45,863 bases of DNA from a gamma proteobacterium symbiont of Ctena orbiculata (GCA_003058525.1 QBVD01000019.1:1-45863); one strand, 5' to 3'; positions 9,038 to 17,245 are shown, counted from the first letter of the stretch. Notes: generated from the letters alone by a model not told the origin. Made by a program: numbers and translations.

Positions 9038-9326
9038 GTCCGCAAATGAACGCGAATCAACGCAAATTTTGACCTCAATGTAGGGTGCGGCTTGCCGCAC
9101 CGGAAGTATCGTCACACAAAGCACGAATGGGAATCATCGGTGCGGCAAGCCGCACCCGCTCTGATCACTTCCAACCTTTATCAGAATGGAAATCTATCAT
9201 GTTCAAGCGTTCCTGCGAGGGGATGCACAGGGTAGATGGAGTAGCGGGGGAGAGAGTTGAGTTCCCACGCGGGAGCGTGGGAACGAAAACGATATTATTT
9301 GCGTTGATTCGCATTCATTTGCGGAC
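9038..9326. mobile_element. Modular palindromic intergenic element (MITE-like), copy 1
   Basis: This 289-bp element fills the gap between phhB and the next gene. Its 30-bp ends, 9038-9067 and 9297-9326, are inverted repeats with one mismatch. Inside are a palindrome at 9080-9101, built on GGGTGCGGC/GCCGCACC, its inverted copy at 9139-9157, and a third palindrome at 9261-9284 built on GTTCCCACGC/GCGTGGGAAC. The same three modules occur in the same order at 36404-36549. No coding capacity is seen. The architecture suggests a non-autonomous, REP- or MITE-type element. Confidence 0.72.
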
Positions 9327-9340
9327 TGAATACAAAATAT

Positions 9341-10231
9341 TCAGGACAACGCATCCTTCATCTGCTGCTCCTGTTTCTGTTTATGCAGTTCGACCTCCGC
9401 CTTTCTGCGCATTTCCAGGATCTCTTTGCGCTCTTCTATACGCTTTTCAGTGGCATTGTCTTTCACCGGAATGGTGACTTCACCGAACAGAACCTGCTTC
9501 AACAGGCGGGTGCCGAACTGCATCAGGGCAAGATCCTCGTTCTCCATGGTCTGGTAAAACTTCTCATCCAGATCGTATGAGGCCTTGAAGGAGTCGCTCA
9601 GCACGAAACGACGCAGGCGGTCTGTGTCATAGGAGCACATGAAGAAGAACTGCAGACTGGTATCCGAGGGCCGGCCGATTGCCGGACCGGCAGATTTCTT
9701 TTTCAGCATCAGCTGTAACCATTCACGATTGAGCTGATCGTAGACCTCCACCTCCTGTTCTTTGCGGTATTCGTCGACCAATATCTCCCTATCCTCCTCA
9801 TGTCCCTTACAGTGATCCTCTCTGATCAGAAAGTAACGTGCTTCGTCCTCGCTGGAACCCGCTTCGCGCATGGCCATGTGTCCGATCGGATAGTAACGAC
9901 AGGCTGTCGGACGATCCTTATAGACACTGCAGCCTTCATCATTGACAAACAGACAGGCACCCTCATTATCGGTTCGAAGCTTCACCCCCGGCAGGCCATC
10001 CTTATCCATCTCGTAAGGTACCGTGTGGTCCTTGAGAAACTCCGTAACACTGATCCCCAGATTATCCTTCAGGCGCAGGATGTCATAGGGTGTGAGCTGT
10101 ATATCCGCATGCTTGCAGCAGGCGTTAAAGCAGGAAACCCCCTTGTGACAGTTGAACTTGATCTTGGCGCCAGGCTCAAGCACTGCGGGTACGAAACTGC
10201 TTTTGAAAGGAATATCGAATTTTTCGCTCAT
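9341..10231 (-). CDS. YkgJ-family cysteine cluster protein
   Basis: A 296-residue cytoplasmic protein whose first half carries a metal-binding cysteine cluster of the YkgJ/CxxCxxCC type (PF03692 as I recall it). Cysteines lie at residues 28, 34, 38, 39, 93, 101, 111 and 141, with the hallmark CR.YP (CRYYP) at 111-115. Such clusters are thought to bind zinc or an Fe-S cluster; the function is not established. The second half is helical and ends in a charged, Gln/Lys/Glu-rich tail (residues 265-296). It is transcribed in the same direction as aprBA, but a 270-base gap with a terminator separates them. Confidence 0.75.
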   Translation of the reverse strand: MSEKFDIPFKSSFVPAVLEPGAKIKFNCHKGVSCFNACCKHADIQLTPYDILRLKDNLGISVTEFLKDHTVPYEMDKDGLPGVKLRTDNEGACLFVNDEGCSVYKDRPTACRYYPIGHMAMREAGSSEDEARYFLIREDHCKGHEEDREILVDEYRKEQEVEVYDQLNREWLQLMLKKKSAGPAIGRPSDTSLQFFFMCSYDTDRLRRFVLSDSFKASYDLDEKFYQTMENEDLALMQFGTRLLKQVLFGEVTIPVKDNATEKRIEERKEILEMRRKAEVELHKQKQEQQMKDALS

Positions 10232-10450
10232 TCTCTGCCTCCGATATCGAAATCGGCTGGTGTAGGGATCAGTTTGTAAATGGACACAGTAAACAGGTGC
10301 CTGCGATCAGCGATGCAGCTACCTAAGCAAAACCATCGGCTGAATATTAATCCAAGTCGCGGACTGCAGATACGGTTCGCCTTTAGAGTATAACCGTACA
10401 CATGTGTTCATTTAAAAACTGCACAAATAGCATGCATTAAAGACGGAAAA

Positions 10451-10476
10451 GTCCGGGCACCTTACGATACCCGGAC
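10451..10476 (-). terminator. Rho-independent terminator of aprBA
   Basis: GTCCGGG (10451-10457) and CCCGGAC (10470-10476) form a 7-bp GC stem with a 12-base loop. On the minus strand it is followed by TTTTCC. It lies 28 bases past the aprA stop codon and ends the aprBA transcript before the YkgJ gene. Confidence 0.7.
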
Positions 10477-10503
10477 CCTCCTAAGCTACTAAACAGTCAA
10501 GTA

Positions 10504-12489
10504 TTACTTGAACAACTTAGCCTTATCTACGATATCTACGTGTGCCCGCTTGAAGCACTTGTAGGTCTTGGTCTCTCTGTCGTAGATGGAGTTTACGAAG
10601 CACTTCCAGTTCTCTTCGTCGACAAAGTTCTTATCCATGCGGTAGTAGAAACCAGGATAACGAGACTCTTGACGGAACTGAATGTGTTTCATGTGAGCTT
10701 CAGCAGTCAGGATGCGGTGATAGTTCTCCCACGCACGCAGCAGTTCGTGGAGGTCCTTGGCGCGCATCTTGAGGGCGTCTTCCTTGAGCATTTCCAGCTT
10801 CTGCTCAGCCAGGTCCAGCATGTGCTCGTTGGTGGTGTAGTAGGTGGCAACACCGGCAACGTACTCATCCATAACCTTCTGCAGACGGAACTGCAGCATC
10901 CGCGGTGTGATGTAGTTGGGATTCACATCAATCGCAGTTGAGTAGTCCTTGTGCTCTAGGTAGTTGCGAACCGGACGGTAGATCTCTTCGATCAGGGAAT
11001 CAACGTCGGTGTCCAGCTCAGGGCTGAGATCCTTGTTGTCCATGACGTACTTGACCATGGCCTTGGCGGCCATACGGCCTTCGGCATGGGAACCGGAAGA
11101 GAATTTGTGACCGGAAGCGCCCACGCCGTCACCAGCGGTGAACAGACCGGAGACGGTGGTCATACCACGGTAGCCCCAGTTCCAGCCCTGAGGCAGATGC
11201 TCAGGCACGCCAGCCTCGGTCTCCTCGGTAGGTGCGCCAACATCTTCAGGACCGGAGGTCCAGATGCCGCAACAACCGGAGTGAGAGCCCAGCAGGTAGG
11301 GTTCGGTAGGCATCAGCTCTGAGTTCTTTTTCTCAGGCTCGATGTTTTCACCCGCCCAGATACCGCACTGGCCGATACACATGTCCAGGAAGTCTTCCCA
11401 AGCTTCTGCTTCCAGATGCTTAACCTCACGAGGAGACAGGGTCTCACGCAGGTTGGCAAGGGCGGTGACGGTATCCATCCAGATAGGACCACGACCCTCT
11501 TTCATCTCTTTCAGCATCAGATGGTTACGCAAGCAAGATGCCGGAACGGCAGCCTGACCATAAGGAGGATAGTCGTCCAGCATCTCCTTGTTGCGGTCCA
11601 TGTAGACTTCACCAAAGGCGTTGGTGGCCTTGGATTTGAAGAGCAGGAACCATGCGCCAACAGGACCGTAACCGTCTTTGAAACGGGTAGGTACGAAGCG
11701 GTTTTCCATCATGGTCAGCTCAGCACCAGCCTCGGCAGCCATGGCGTAGGTGGAACCAGCGTTCCATACCGGGTACCAGGCACGGCCCTGACCCTCACCC
11801 ACAGAGCGGGGACGGAAGATGTTTACACAACCACCGGCAGCCAGCAGGATGGCCTTTGCCTTGAAGACATACAGCTTGTGCTCACGTACAGAGAAACCAA
11901 CGGCACCGGCGATGCGGTTGGGATCGTTCTTGTCGTTGACCAGCTTGACGATGAAGATACGCTCCTGGATGTTGTCCATGCCCAGGGCTTTCTTCGCGGC
12001 TTCAGCGACGATCCACTTGTAGGACTCACCGTTGATCATGATCTGCCACTTACCGGAACGTACGGGCTTGCCGCCGTCCTTCAATGGGGTCATGCCCTTG
12101 GAACCGTCGTGACGCTCACCGTTCTCATCAGTCTTCCAGATGGGCAGGCCCCACTCTTCGAACAGATGCACGGACTCGTCAACGTGGCGACCCAGGTCAT
12201 AGGCCAGATCGTCACGGGTGATACCCATCAGATCGTTGGAGACCATACGTGCGTAATCGGCGGGATCCTGTTCCGAACCGATGTAAGTGTTGATAGCGGA
12301 GAGACCCTGGGCGACAGCACCAGAACGGTCCATAGCGGCCTTATCGACCAGCTTAACTTTAATGTCGCCACCAGCGGCTTGTACCCAAGGACCGATCTCA
12401 TAGGCGGCACCACTACAGGCCATACCACCACCGATCAGCAGGATGTCTACCTCTTCTTGGACGACTTCCGGATTTCCGAACTCAGCCAT
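10504..12489 (-). CDS. aprA: Adenylylsulfate reductase, alpha subunit
   Basis: A 661-residue flavoprotein that interconverts sulfite plus AMP and adenylylsulfate (APS). In sulfur oxidisers it runs in the sulfite-oxidising direction and feeds Sat. Seen: an N-terminal FAD-binding fold with IGGGMACSGAAYE near residues 19-31, TKDENGERHDGSKG-like active-site region variants, and a conserved C-terminal region typical of AprA. The length matches the family (about 620-670). A GAGGAATT ribosome site precedes the ATG. aprB lies 51 bases upstream on the same strand and the two form the AprAB heterodimer in the cytoplasm. Confidence 0.97.
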   Translation of the reverse strand: MAEFGNPEVVQEEVDILLIGGGMACSGAAYEIGPWVQAAGGDIKVKLVDKAAMDRSGAVAQGLSAINTYIGSEQDPADYARMVSNDLMGITRDDLAYDLGRHVDESVHLFEEWGLPIWKTDENGERHDGSKGMTPLKDGGKPVRSGKWQIMINGESYKWIVAEAAKKALGMDNIQERIFIVKLVNDKNDPNRIAGAVGFSVREHKLYVFKAKAILLAAGGCVNIFRPRSVGEGQGRAWYPVWNAGSTYAMAAEAGAELTMMENRFVPTRFKDGYGPVGAWFLLFKSKATNAFGEVYMDRNKEMLDDYPPYGQAAVPASCLRNHLMLKEMKEGRGPIWMDTVTALANLRETLSPREVKHLEAEAWEDFLDMCIGQCGIWAGENIEPEKKNSELMPTEPYLLGSHSGCCGIWTSGPEDVGAPTEETEAGVPEHLPQGWNWGYRGMTTVSGLFTAGDGVGASGHKFSSGSHAEGRMAAKAMVKYVMDNKDLSPELDTDVDSLIEEIYRPVRNYLEHKDYSTAIDVNPNYITPRMLQFRLQKVMDEYVAGVATYYTTNEHMLDLAEQKLEMLKEDALKMRAKDLHELLRAWENYHRILTAEAHMKHIQFRQESRYPGFYYRMDKNFVDEENWKCFVNSIYDRETKTYKCFKRAHVDIVDKAKLFK

Positions 12490-12540
12490 TTTTAATTCCT
12501 CAAAAAATTTCGTTAGTTTCTAAATCTGTCTGAATCCGGC

Positions 12541-13014
12541 TTATTTGCGGATCAGTTCGCTAGCATCACCGGCACGGTAGCCGTTCTGCTCATTGTGATT
12601 GAAGAAACCGGGCTCACCGATCTTCGCGATATCGGCAGCAGGCTTACCACCATAGGGATCGATGGAACCCTCTGGAGTGGTACGGATCGGGAACTTGAAG
12701 CGCTTCATGGTGCCGTTGCGGAACTTGATGGTCCACATGATGGAATCGGTACCGCGCAGAGGCTGTACAGATGCGCCCAGAGGTACGATATCGGCGTAAG
12801 GACGCGCTTCGATGGCCTGCTGAGGGCAGATCTTGATGCAGGAGTAACACTCCCAGCACTGCTCAGGCTCTTGGTTGAAGGACTTCATGGCATGGCCTGT
12901 CTCTGAGCCGTCTTTATCCAGCTTCATCAGGTCGTGAGGACAGATGTACATGCAAGCTGTCCTGTCCTGGCCTTTACAGCCATCGCACTTCTCAGTACGC
13001 ACAAATGTTGGCAT
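12541..13014 (-). CDS. aprB: Adenylylsulfate reductase, beta subunit
   Basis: A 157-residue iron-sulfur protein that carries electrons between the AprA flavin and the membrane partner. Two [4Fe-4S] motifs are visible: Cys 10, 13, 21 and 25, and Cys 53, 56, 59 and 63 (the latter in CWECYSCIKIC). The unusual eight-residue gap in the first motif is characteristic of AprB. The C-terminal part is the tail that wraps AprA. A strong ribosome site, TAGGAG, precedes the ATG. It is the first gene of the operon; neither aprM nor qmoABC is found upstream or downstream inside the window. Confidence 0.97.
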   Translation of the reverse strand: MPTFVRTEKCDGCKGQDRTACMYICPHDLMKLDKDGSETGHAMKSFNQEPEQCWECYSCIKICPQQAIEARPYADIVPLGASVQPLRGTDSIMWTIKFRNGTMKRFKFPIRTTPEGSIDPYGGKPAADIAKIGEPGFFNHNEQNGYRAGDASELIRK

Positions 13015-13528
13015 GGTGTTTATCTCCTAAGGGTTTCACTGCAGTGATTCAGACGCCGTGAGATGCCGCAGCTTTAGTAAGCACACCCGGGCAATACCCG
13101 GCGTCATTCTTTAGTATCTCTACCGGCCCGTGCCCAGTGGCGTCCGAACCTAGTTTCACTCCCGAATCCGCCAGGCCGCACAGCCAGGCACTCCGTCGCA
13201 CGCATGCGCGCATGCTGGACTCGGGGCGACAAACATTAATGCCTTATAATCCCTTTAGCCAAACAGTCTTTTTATGAGGGCGCATAAAATACGCTTATTG
13301 ACCTAGCCCATTGTAAAACATACTATTTTAGTTGGTTTAGTAACTACCTATTTATAAAAAAGAAAATTCCAATATTCTAAATAAGGTCTTTTACCTCAGG
13401 CTTGATCAACCGGCCAAATATGCGACGCGACTATCCCAAGGGAGATATGCATTGCGCGATAATCTATCGAGTCAAAAAGTTGCAGACCCGGCCTTTTCGG
13501 TTAGAGTGGCCCTTTTTCGAGTATCCAC
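13015..13528. other. Divergent promoter region between aprBA and the thioredoxin-HEAT operon
   Basis: No gene was seen in these 514 bases. The aprB-proximal half (13030-13220) is GC-rich and has several short palindromes, such as CCGGGCAATACCCGG near 13088-13102, so the apr transcript may carry a long structured leader. The distal part (13300-13400) is very AT-rich and is the likely site of the two promoters. No individual -35/-10 elements could be assigned with confidence. Confidence 0.45.
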
Positions 13529-14179
13529 ATGAGCAAAGCTGAAGCCCCTGACGCCCTACTTCTCCTGGCCACTGGTTGTGCTCACTGTCCCGTGGTTTTG
13601 CAACATCTGAGCCAGCTGCTGAAGCAGGGCAAGATCGGTCGCCTGGAGGCTGTAAACATCGTTGAACATCCCCAAGTCGCACACAGCATGGGTACCCGCA
13701 GTGTTCCCTGGACCCGCATCGGCTCCTTTGAGCTGGAGGGTGTCCTGTCCCAGGGAGAACTCGAGCGATGGATCGACCTGGCAGGCCGGGAGGAGGGAAC
13801 AGCAAGCTATCTCAGCCACCTGCTGGAATCCCAGCGGGCCCATGGGGCGGTTTCCTGGTTGCAGAGACATCCCGATGCACTGGGGGATCTACTGAGTCTG
13901 CTGAATTCCCCCGAAACCCCCATCGTGGTACGCATCGGTATCGGTGTGGTTGCTGAGGAGTTGCAGGGAACACCCCTTTGGAAGTCAGTACTCTCTGACC
14001 TGCTGCCACTGGCAGAATCCCCTGACCCCACCCTGCGCGCCGATGTTGCCCACTATTTGGGCCTGACCCTGTCCAAGCAGGCCATCGAACCATTGCGAGG
14101 AATGCTCGATGACGAACACCCTGATGTCAGAGAGATCGCTGCGGAATCACTCGACCTGCTGCAGGGAGAAAACAGCTGA
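13529..14179 (+). CDS. Thioredoxin-fold and HEAT-repeat fusion protein
   Basis: A 216-residue protein. Residues 1-90 look like a thioredoxin fold: a strand LLLLATG followed by the redox-type motif CAHC (residues 17-20), then VPW near the cis-proline position and a further strand. Residues 120-216 are HEAT-like helical repeats (SPDPTLRADVAHYLG and DEHPDVREIAAESLD are two clear units). There is no signal peptide, so it is probably cytoplasmic. It heads a cluster of five overlapping genes and is transcribed away from aprB, which makes a role in redox or sulfur metabolism plausible but unproven. Confidence 0.7.
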   Translation: MSKAEAPDALLLLATGCAHCPVVLQHLSQLLKQGKIGRLEAVNIVEHPQVAHSMGTRSVPWTRIGSFELEGVLSQGELERWIDLAGREEGTASYLSHLLESQRAHGAVSWLQRHPDALGDLLSLLNSPETPIVVRIGIGVVAEELQGTPLWKSVLSDLLPLAESPDPTLRADVAHYLGLTLSKQAIEPLRGMLDDEHPDVREIAAESLDLLQGENS

Positions 14180-14730
14180 TGGATAAGAGAGCCCAGATCC
14201 TGGCGGTGCACGCCGCCTTCATCAATCAGGTTGTCGCCACCGGACCCAATCCTGAGCGTAACAGCGAGTTCGAACAACTCATGGCCCTGGCGAGCGAGAA
14301 TGGCTGGTCAGAGCTGGTAGAGACCATACGCAAGATCTTCAATCAGGGTCGGCGTGATATTGAGTTGTTGAACAATCTTGACGAAGAGGACCAGGTGATC
14401 ACCGAAGCGATCCTGCTTGGCCTGCAGGACCCCTCCACCCTGCCTGATCCCAACGCAAAACCAGACCCGGCAATGGCAGCCCCCGGTCTTGCCTCCATGA
14501 TTCACGCCGCTGGCAGTGGCAATCCCCAGGCACTGCAGATTATCGCCGAGATGGCGAATCAGATGAGCAAGGCCGGCGGTCCCATGAGCCGACTGGCTGC
14601 TGTGATTCGCCCCATGATCGATGGCGAACGCCATCCCGAGGTTCTATGCAAACGCATGGATAGCAAAACAGAAGCCATCGTCATGGGTATTCTGGAGGAG
14701 CTCAAACAACTCGAAGGGGACGACCGCTGA
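14179..14730 (+). CDS. Conserved-looking protein of unknown function
   Basis: A 183-residue soluble protein. I do not recognise the family. It appears all-helical, with acidic segments and a Pro-rich linker (DPSTLPDPNAKPDPAM, about residues 84-99) separating an N-terminal helical region from a C-terminal one. It has one cysteine and no membrane segment or signal peptide. Its ATG shares one base with the stop codon of the preceding thioredoxin-HEAT gene (TGATG), and its own stop overlaps the next start in the same way. It is therefore almost certainly translated together with them. It may work with the thioredoxin-HEAT protein. Confidence 0.65.
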   Translation: MDKRAQILAVHAAFINQVVATGPNPERNSEFEQLMALASENGWSELVETIRKIFNQGRRDIELLNNLDEEDQVITEAILLGLQDPSTLPDPNAKPDPAMAAPGLASMIHAAGSGNPQALQIIAEMANQMSKAGGPMSRLAAVIRPMIDGERHPEVLCKRMDSKTEAIVMGILEELKQLEGDDR

Positions 14731-15104
14731 TGACGCGCACCTTACTGGTTCTCGCCGCTGTCAGCGGTATGCTGCTGGTGATACTCGGTGCATTCGGCGC
14801 CCACACCCTGGAGGCCCGCCTGCCACCCGGCCACATGATCTGGTGGCAAAAAGCGGTTCACTATCAAGGCTTGCATACCCTGGCCCTGTTGGGTTGCGGA
14901 CTACTTGGCCTGCACTATCCCAGCCGCGCACTGAGTATCGCCGGCTGGTCTTTCCTGGCCGGAATCCTGCTCTTCTCCGGCAGCCTCTATATCCTGGCAC
15001 TCACCGGTGTACGCAGCCTGGGCATGGTCACCCCCCTGGGTGGTGTGGCCTTTATCGCAGGCTGGTTTGCCCTCGCCCTGGCTGCATGGCGCCTGCCCCG
15101 CTGA
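14730..15104 (+). CDS. DUF423 family membrane protein (YgdD-like)
   Basis: A 124-residue inner-membrane protein with four predicted transmembrane segments. It matches the DUF423 family (E. coli YgdD): FGAHTLEARL follows the first helix, then WW.KAV.YQ..HTLAL, and the last loop has the family motif LGMVTPLGGVAFIAGW. The function of the family is not known. Start and stop both overlap the neighbours by one base (TGATG). Confidence 0.85.
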   Translation: MTRTLLVLAAVSGMLLVILGAFGAHTLEARLPPGHMIWWQKAVHYQGLHTLALLGCGLLGLHYPSRALSIAGWSFLAGILLFSGSLYILALTGVRSLGMVTPLGGVAFIAGWFALALAAWRLPR

Positions 15105-16039
15105 TGCAGCTCAGTGATTTCGGTAATCGCCTGCAGAAGAACCAGCGCCACTGGAGCAAGTGGGCACGCCGGCGTGGCATCAGTTGCTACCGCCTCTATG
15201 ACCGGGATATCCCCGAATTTCCCCTCGCCATCGATTGGTACGAAGGCGAGGTCCACGCCCAGGTCTTTGCCCGCAAAGGCCAGGTGCCGCTGAGCGAGGC
15301 AGAAGAACTGGCCATCGGTGAGACGATCTGTGAGGCGCTGCAGATCCCAAACCAGTCACTGGCGTTCAAGACCCGTCAAAGACAGCGCGGCCTCGCCCAA
15401 TATGAAAAAACCGGCCAACGGGGCTGCCATCAGGTGGTCAGCGAGGGAGGTCTGAAATTCGAGATCGACCTGTACAGCTATCTGGATACCGGGCTGTTTC
15501 TCGACCACCGGGAAACCCGTGATCTGATCCGCCGGCGTGCCGAAGGGCGGCGCATGCTCAACCTGTTCGCCTACACCGGCAGCTTCTCGGTCTACGCCGC
15601 AGCGGGCGGGGCTCTGGCCACCACCAGTGTCGACCTCTCCAATACCTACCAGGCCTGGACCCGGCGCAACCTGATCCTCAACGGTTTCAGCGGCGATGAG
15701 CATCAGTTGCAGCGGGCAGATGTGTTTGACTATCTGGAACGGGCGGTGCGTGAACGGCGGCTGTTCGGCCTCATCGTCCTCGACCCACCCAGCTTCTCCA
15801 ACTCGAAAAAGATGCAGGAGATACTCGATGTTCAGCGGGACCACAGACAGCTGATAGAGGCCTGCCTGAAACTGCTTACCCCCAGCGGCGAACTCTACTT
15901 CTCCACCAACAAGCGCCGTTTTAAGATCGATCAGGGTCTGGAGTCCCTGCCTGGTTGTGAGGAGATCACCCGCCAGACACTGCCCGACGACTTCAAACGC
16001 CACCCGGCCCATCGATGCTGGATCTTCCGTCAATCCTGA
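15104..16039 (+). CDS. Stand-alone RlmK-type 23S rRNA methyltransferase
   Basis: About 311 residues. This matches the C-terminal half of E. coli RlmL/RlmKL, which makes m7G2069 in 23S rRNA. Seen: FGNRLQKNQRHW at the N-terminus, CYRLYD.DIPE, YLDTGLFLDHR, the SAM-binding NLFAYTGSFSVYAA, the catalytic-loop-like LDPPSFSNSK, and FSTNKR.F near the end. The frame is open further upstream, but ATG 15104 overlaps the preceding stop as TGATG and matches the domain start. The RlmL half (THUMP plus m2G2445 methyltransferase) is absent here, so it must be a separate gene or missing. Confidence 0.85.
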   Translation: MQLSDFGNRLQKNQRHWSKWARRRGISCYRLYDRDIPEFPLAIDWYEGEVHAQVFARKGQVPLSEAEELAIGETICEALQIPNQSLAFKTRQRQRGLAQYEKTGQRGCHQVVSEGGLKFEIDLYSYLDTGLFLDHRETRDLIRRRAEGRRMLNLFAYTGSFSVYAAAGGALATTSVDLSNTYQAWTRRNLILNGFSGDEHQLQRADVFDYLERAVRERRLFGLIVLDPPSFSNSKKMQEILDVQRDHRQLIEACLKLLTPSGELYFSTNKRRFKIDQGLESLPGCEEITRQTLPDDFKRHPAHRCWIFRQS

Positions 16040-16491
16040 ACCTGTCGGGTGGGCCAGTCGGACTCTTCATCGGCAGCTTCCTTGCCTCGACCCTGTTGCC
16101 CGGCGGTTCAGAGGCTATGTTGGTATGGGAACTGCAACAGCATCCTGACCAGGCAATCCTGTTATGCAGCGTTGCCACCCTTGGCAACACCCTTGGCAAC
16201 ACCCTTGGCAACACCCTTGGTGGACTCAGCAGTTGGCTGATCGGCTGGTGGACGGGGCGTCGATATCCCGGACGAGGGCTAAGCGACGAGAGACAGAGGC
16301 TTGCGTTAAAGCGGGTAACCCGCTACGGCAGCCCGATACTTCTGCTCTCCTGGCTGCCGGTGATAGGCGACCCGCTCTGCCTGGCAGCAGGCTGGAGCGG
16401 CGTCAGGCTGCTACCGGCCACCCTCTTCATCGGACTTGGCAAGGCACTGCGGTACGGGGCACTGGCAGGAACCATGGGCAGCCTGGGATAG
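16015..16491 (+). CDS. yqaA: YqaA family (DedA/SNARE-associated) membrane protein
   Basis: A 158-residue inner-membrane protein of the YqaA/DedA superfamily, whose members are implicated in lipid transport and membrane homeostasis. Seen: FL.STLLPGGSE near residues 23-33, LGNTLGGL...LG, YG...LLLSWLPVIGDPLCLAAGW, and a final LGKALRY helix, matching E. coli YqaA almost segment by segment. The start at 16015 overlaps the methyltransferase gene by 25 bases. Relative to E. coli YqaA the LGNT segment is expanded by eight residues because of a 12-bp tandem repeat. Confidence 0.85.
   Translation: MLDLPSILNLSGGPVGLFIGSFLASTLLPGGSEAMLVWELQQHPDQAILLCSVATLGNTLGNTLGNTLGGLSSWLIGWWTGRRYPGRGLSDERQRLALKRVTRYGSPILLLSWLPVIGDPLCLAAGWSGVRLLPATLFIGLGKALRYGALAGTMGSLG
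16180..16220 (+). repeat. 12-bp tandem repeat inside yqaA
   Basis: Three perfect copies of CTTGGCAACACC (16180-16191, 16192-16203, 16204-16215) and a partial fourth copy are seen. Each copy adds the four residues L-G-N-T in frame. They sit in the conserved glycine-rich loop and helix of the DedA-type core. Confidence 0.9.
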
Positions 16492-16617
16492 CGGCTGACG
16501 TATCTAGCTGCCTCCCTTGTAAGGATGTCGATTTACTTTACATATCTCAGTCATTGGGTCTCACCCTTCCCACACACAACCCTGCAAGCTATTAATTAAA
16601 CACGCATATTTTAGCCC

Positions 16618-16633
16618 TGGCACGGTTCATGCC
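16618..16633 (+). promoter_or_regulatory. Sigma-54 promoter of the PEP-CTERM gene
   Basis: TGGCACGGTTCATGCC matches the -24/-12 consensus: TGGCAC with the invariant GG, then GC after exactly ten bases, and T-G-C in the -12 box. Transcription would start near 16645, about 50 bases before the gene. PEP-CTERM genes in other bacteria are known to be controlled by the PrsK/PrsR pair through sigma-54. Confidence 0.72.
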
Positions 16634-16645
16634 TAATTAGGCATT

Positions 16646-16667
16646 AAAGCTTTACTGACAAAGCTTT
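16646..16667 (+). repeat. Hairpin in the 5' leader of the PEP-CTERM mRNA
   Basis: AAAGCTTT occurs twice (16646-16653 and 16660-16667), separated by ACTGAC. The copies are self-complementary, so the region can fold as a stem-loop or act as a repeated binding site. It begins right at the expected sigma-54 transcription start. Confidence 0.5.
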
Positions 16668-16695
16668 TGAATATAACTACGGGGAATCGAAATAA

Positions 16696-17211
16696 ATGTA
16701 TAAATCAAGCAATTTACTTTTGGGACTCTTGCTCCTGCTTCCTCTGGCCACCTCTGCGAACATCATTAGTACGACCGGATCGATTACAGCTTCTGGTGCT
16801 GGATCAGTCGCGTACACGTTGTTCGACCAGAGTACAGCTGGATGGACAGGCATTTCTGTTAATTCACGTGATTTTGACACCTATGTCTATCTGTTTGAGA
16901 GCAACGGTGCTCTCGACAACACCGACTACATCACGCGGAATGATGATGGCGGACCCGGCCTTAACTCTTTCATCGGCAGGATGTTGAGTGCAGGCAGTTA
17001 TATCCTGGCCGTGTCTGATTTCCATCTCTCCTTGAGCGAGGCACTATCGGGGTACAACAGCAACAACCGATATGGTGACTATGCTATTACTATCGCGTCG
17101 CGGGCCGAGGTGGGTTTCAACTCCAGCTCCGTACCCGAACCAACAACCCTATCCTTATTGGGCCTGGGTCTATTGGGTGCGGGGATTTCCCGGCGTCGAG
17201 CCAAAAAATAG
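16696..17211 (+). CDS. PEP-CTERM sorting domain protein
   Basis: A 171-residue exported protein. It has an N-terminal signal peptide (LLLGLLLLLPLATSA), then a beta-rich domain of about 110 residues with a D.Y.YLFE..G motif resembling DVUA_0089-type or pre-peptidase beta-sandwich domains. It ends in a complete PEP-CTERM tail at residues 146-171: VPEPTT, a hydrophobic helix, and RRRAKK. The tail is the recognition signal for exosortase EpsH/XrtA, which cleaves and processes such proteins at the surface. No exosortase or EPS gene is in the window. The leader carries a sigma-54 promoter, and a strong terminator follows. Confidence 0.88.
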   Translation: MYKSSNLLLGLLLLLPLATSANIISTTGSITASGAGSVAYTLFDQSTAGWTGISVNSRDFDTYVYLFESNGALDNTDYITRNDDGGPGLNSFIGRMLSAGSYILAVSDFHLSLSEALSGYNSNNRYGDYAITIASRAEVGFNSSSVPEPTTLSLLGLGLLGAGISRRRAKK

Positions 17212-17245
17212 CCTGCCTCTGATCTTAACTCTTTCATAACATAGA

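Noticed and set aside
11416-12495. Long open frame antisense to aprA
   Set aside because: It lies entirely opposite a strongly conserved gene, has no family motifs and is explained by the codon bias of the GC-rich aprA.
14621-15103. 5' extension of the RlmK-type methyltransferase gene
   Set aside because: The extension overlaps two other coding genes and has no similarity to the RlmL half; the TGATG start at 15104 is far better.
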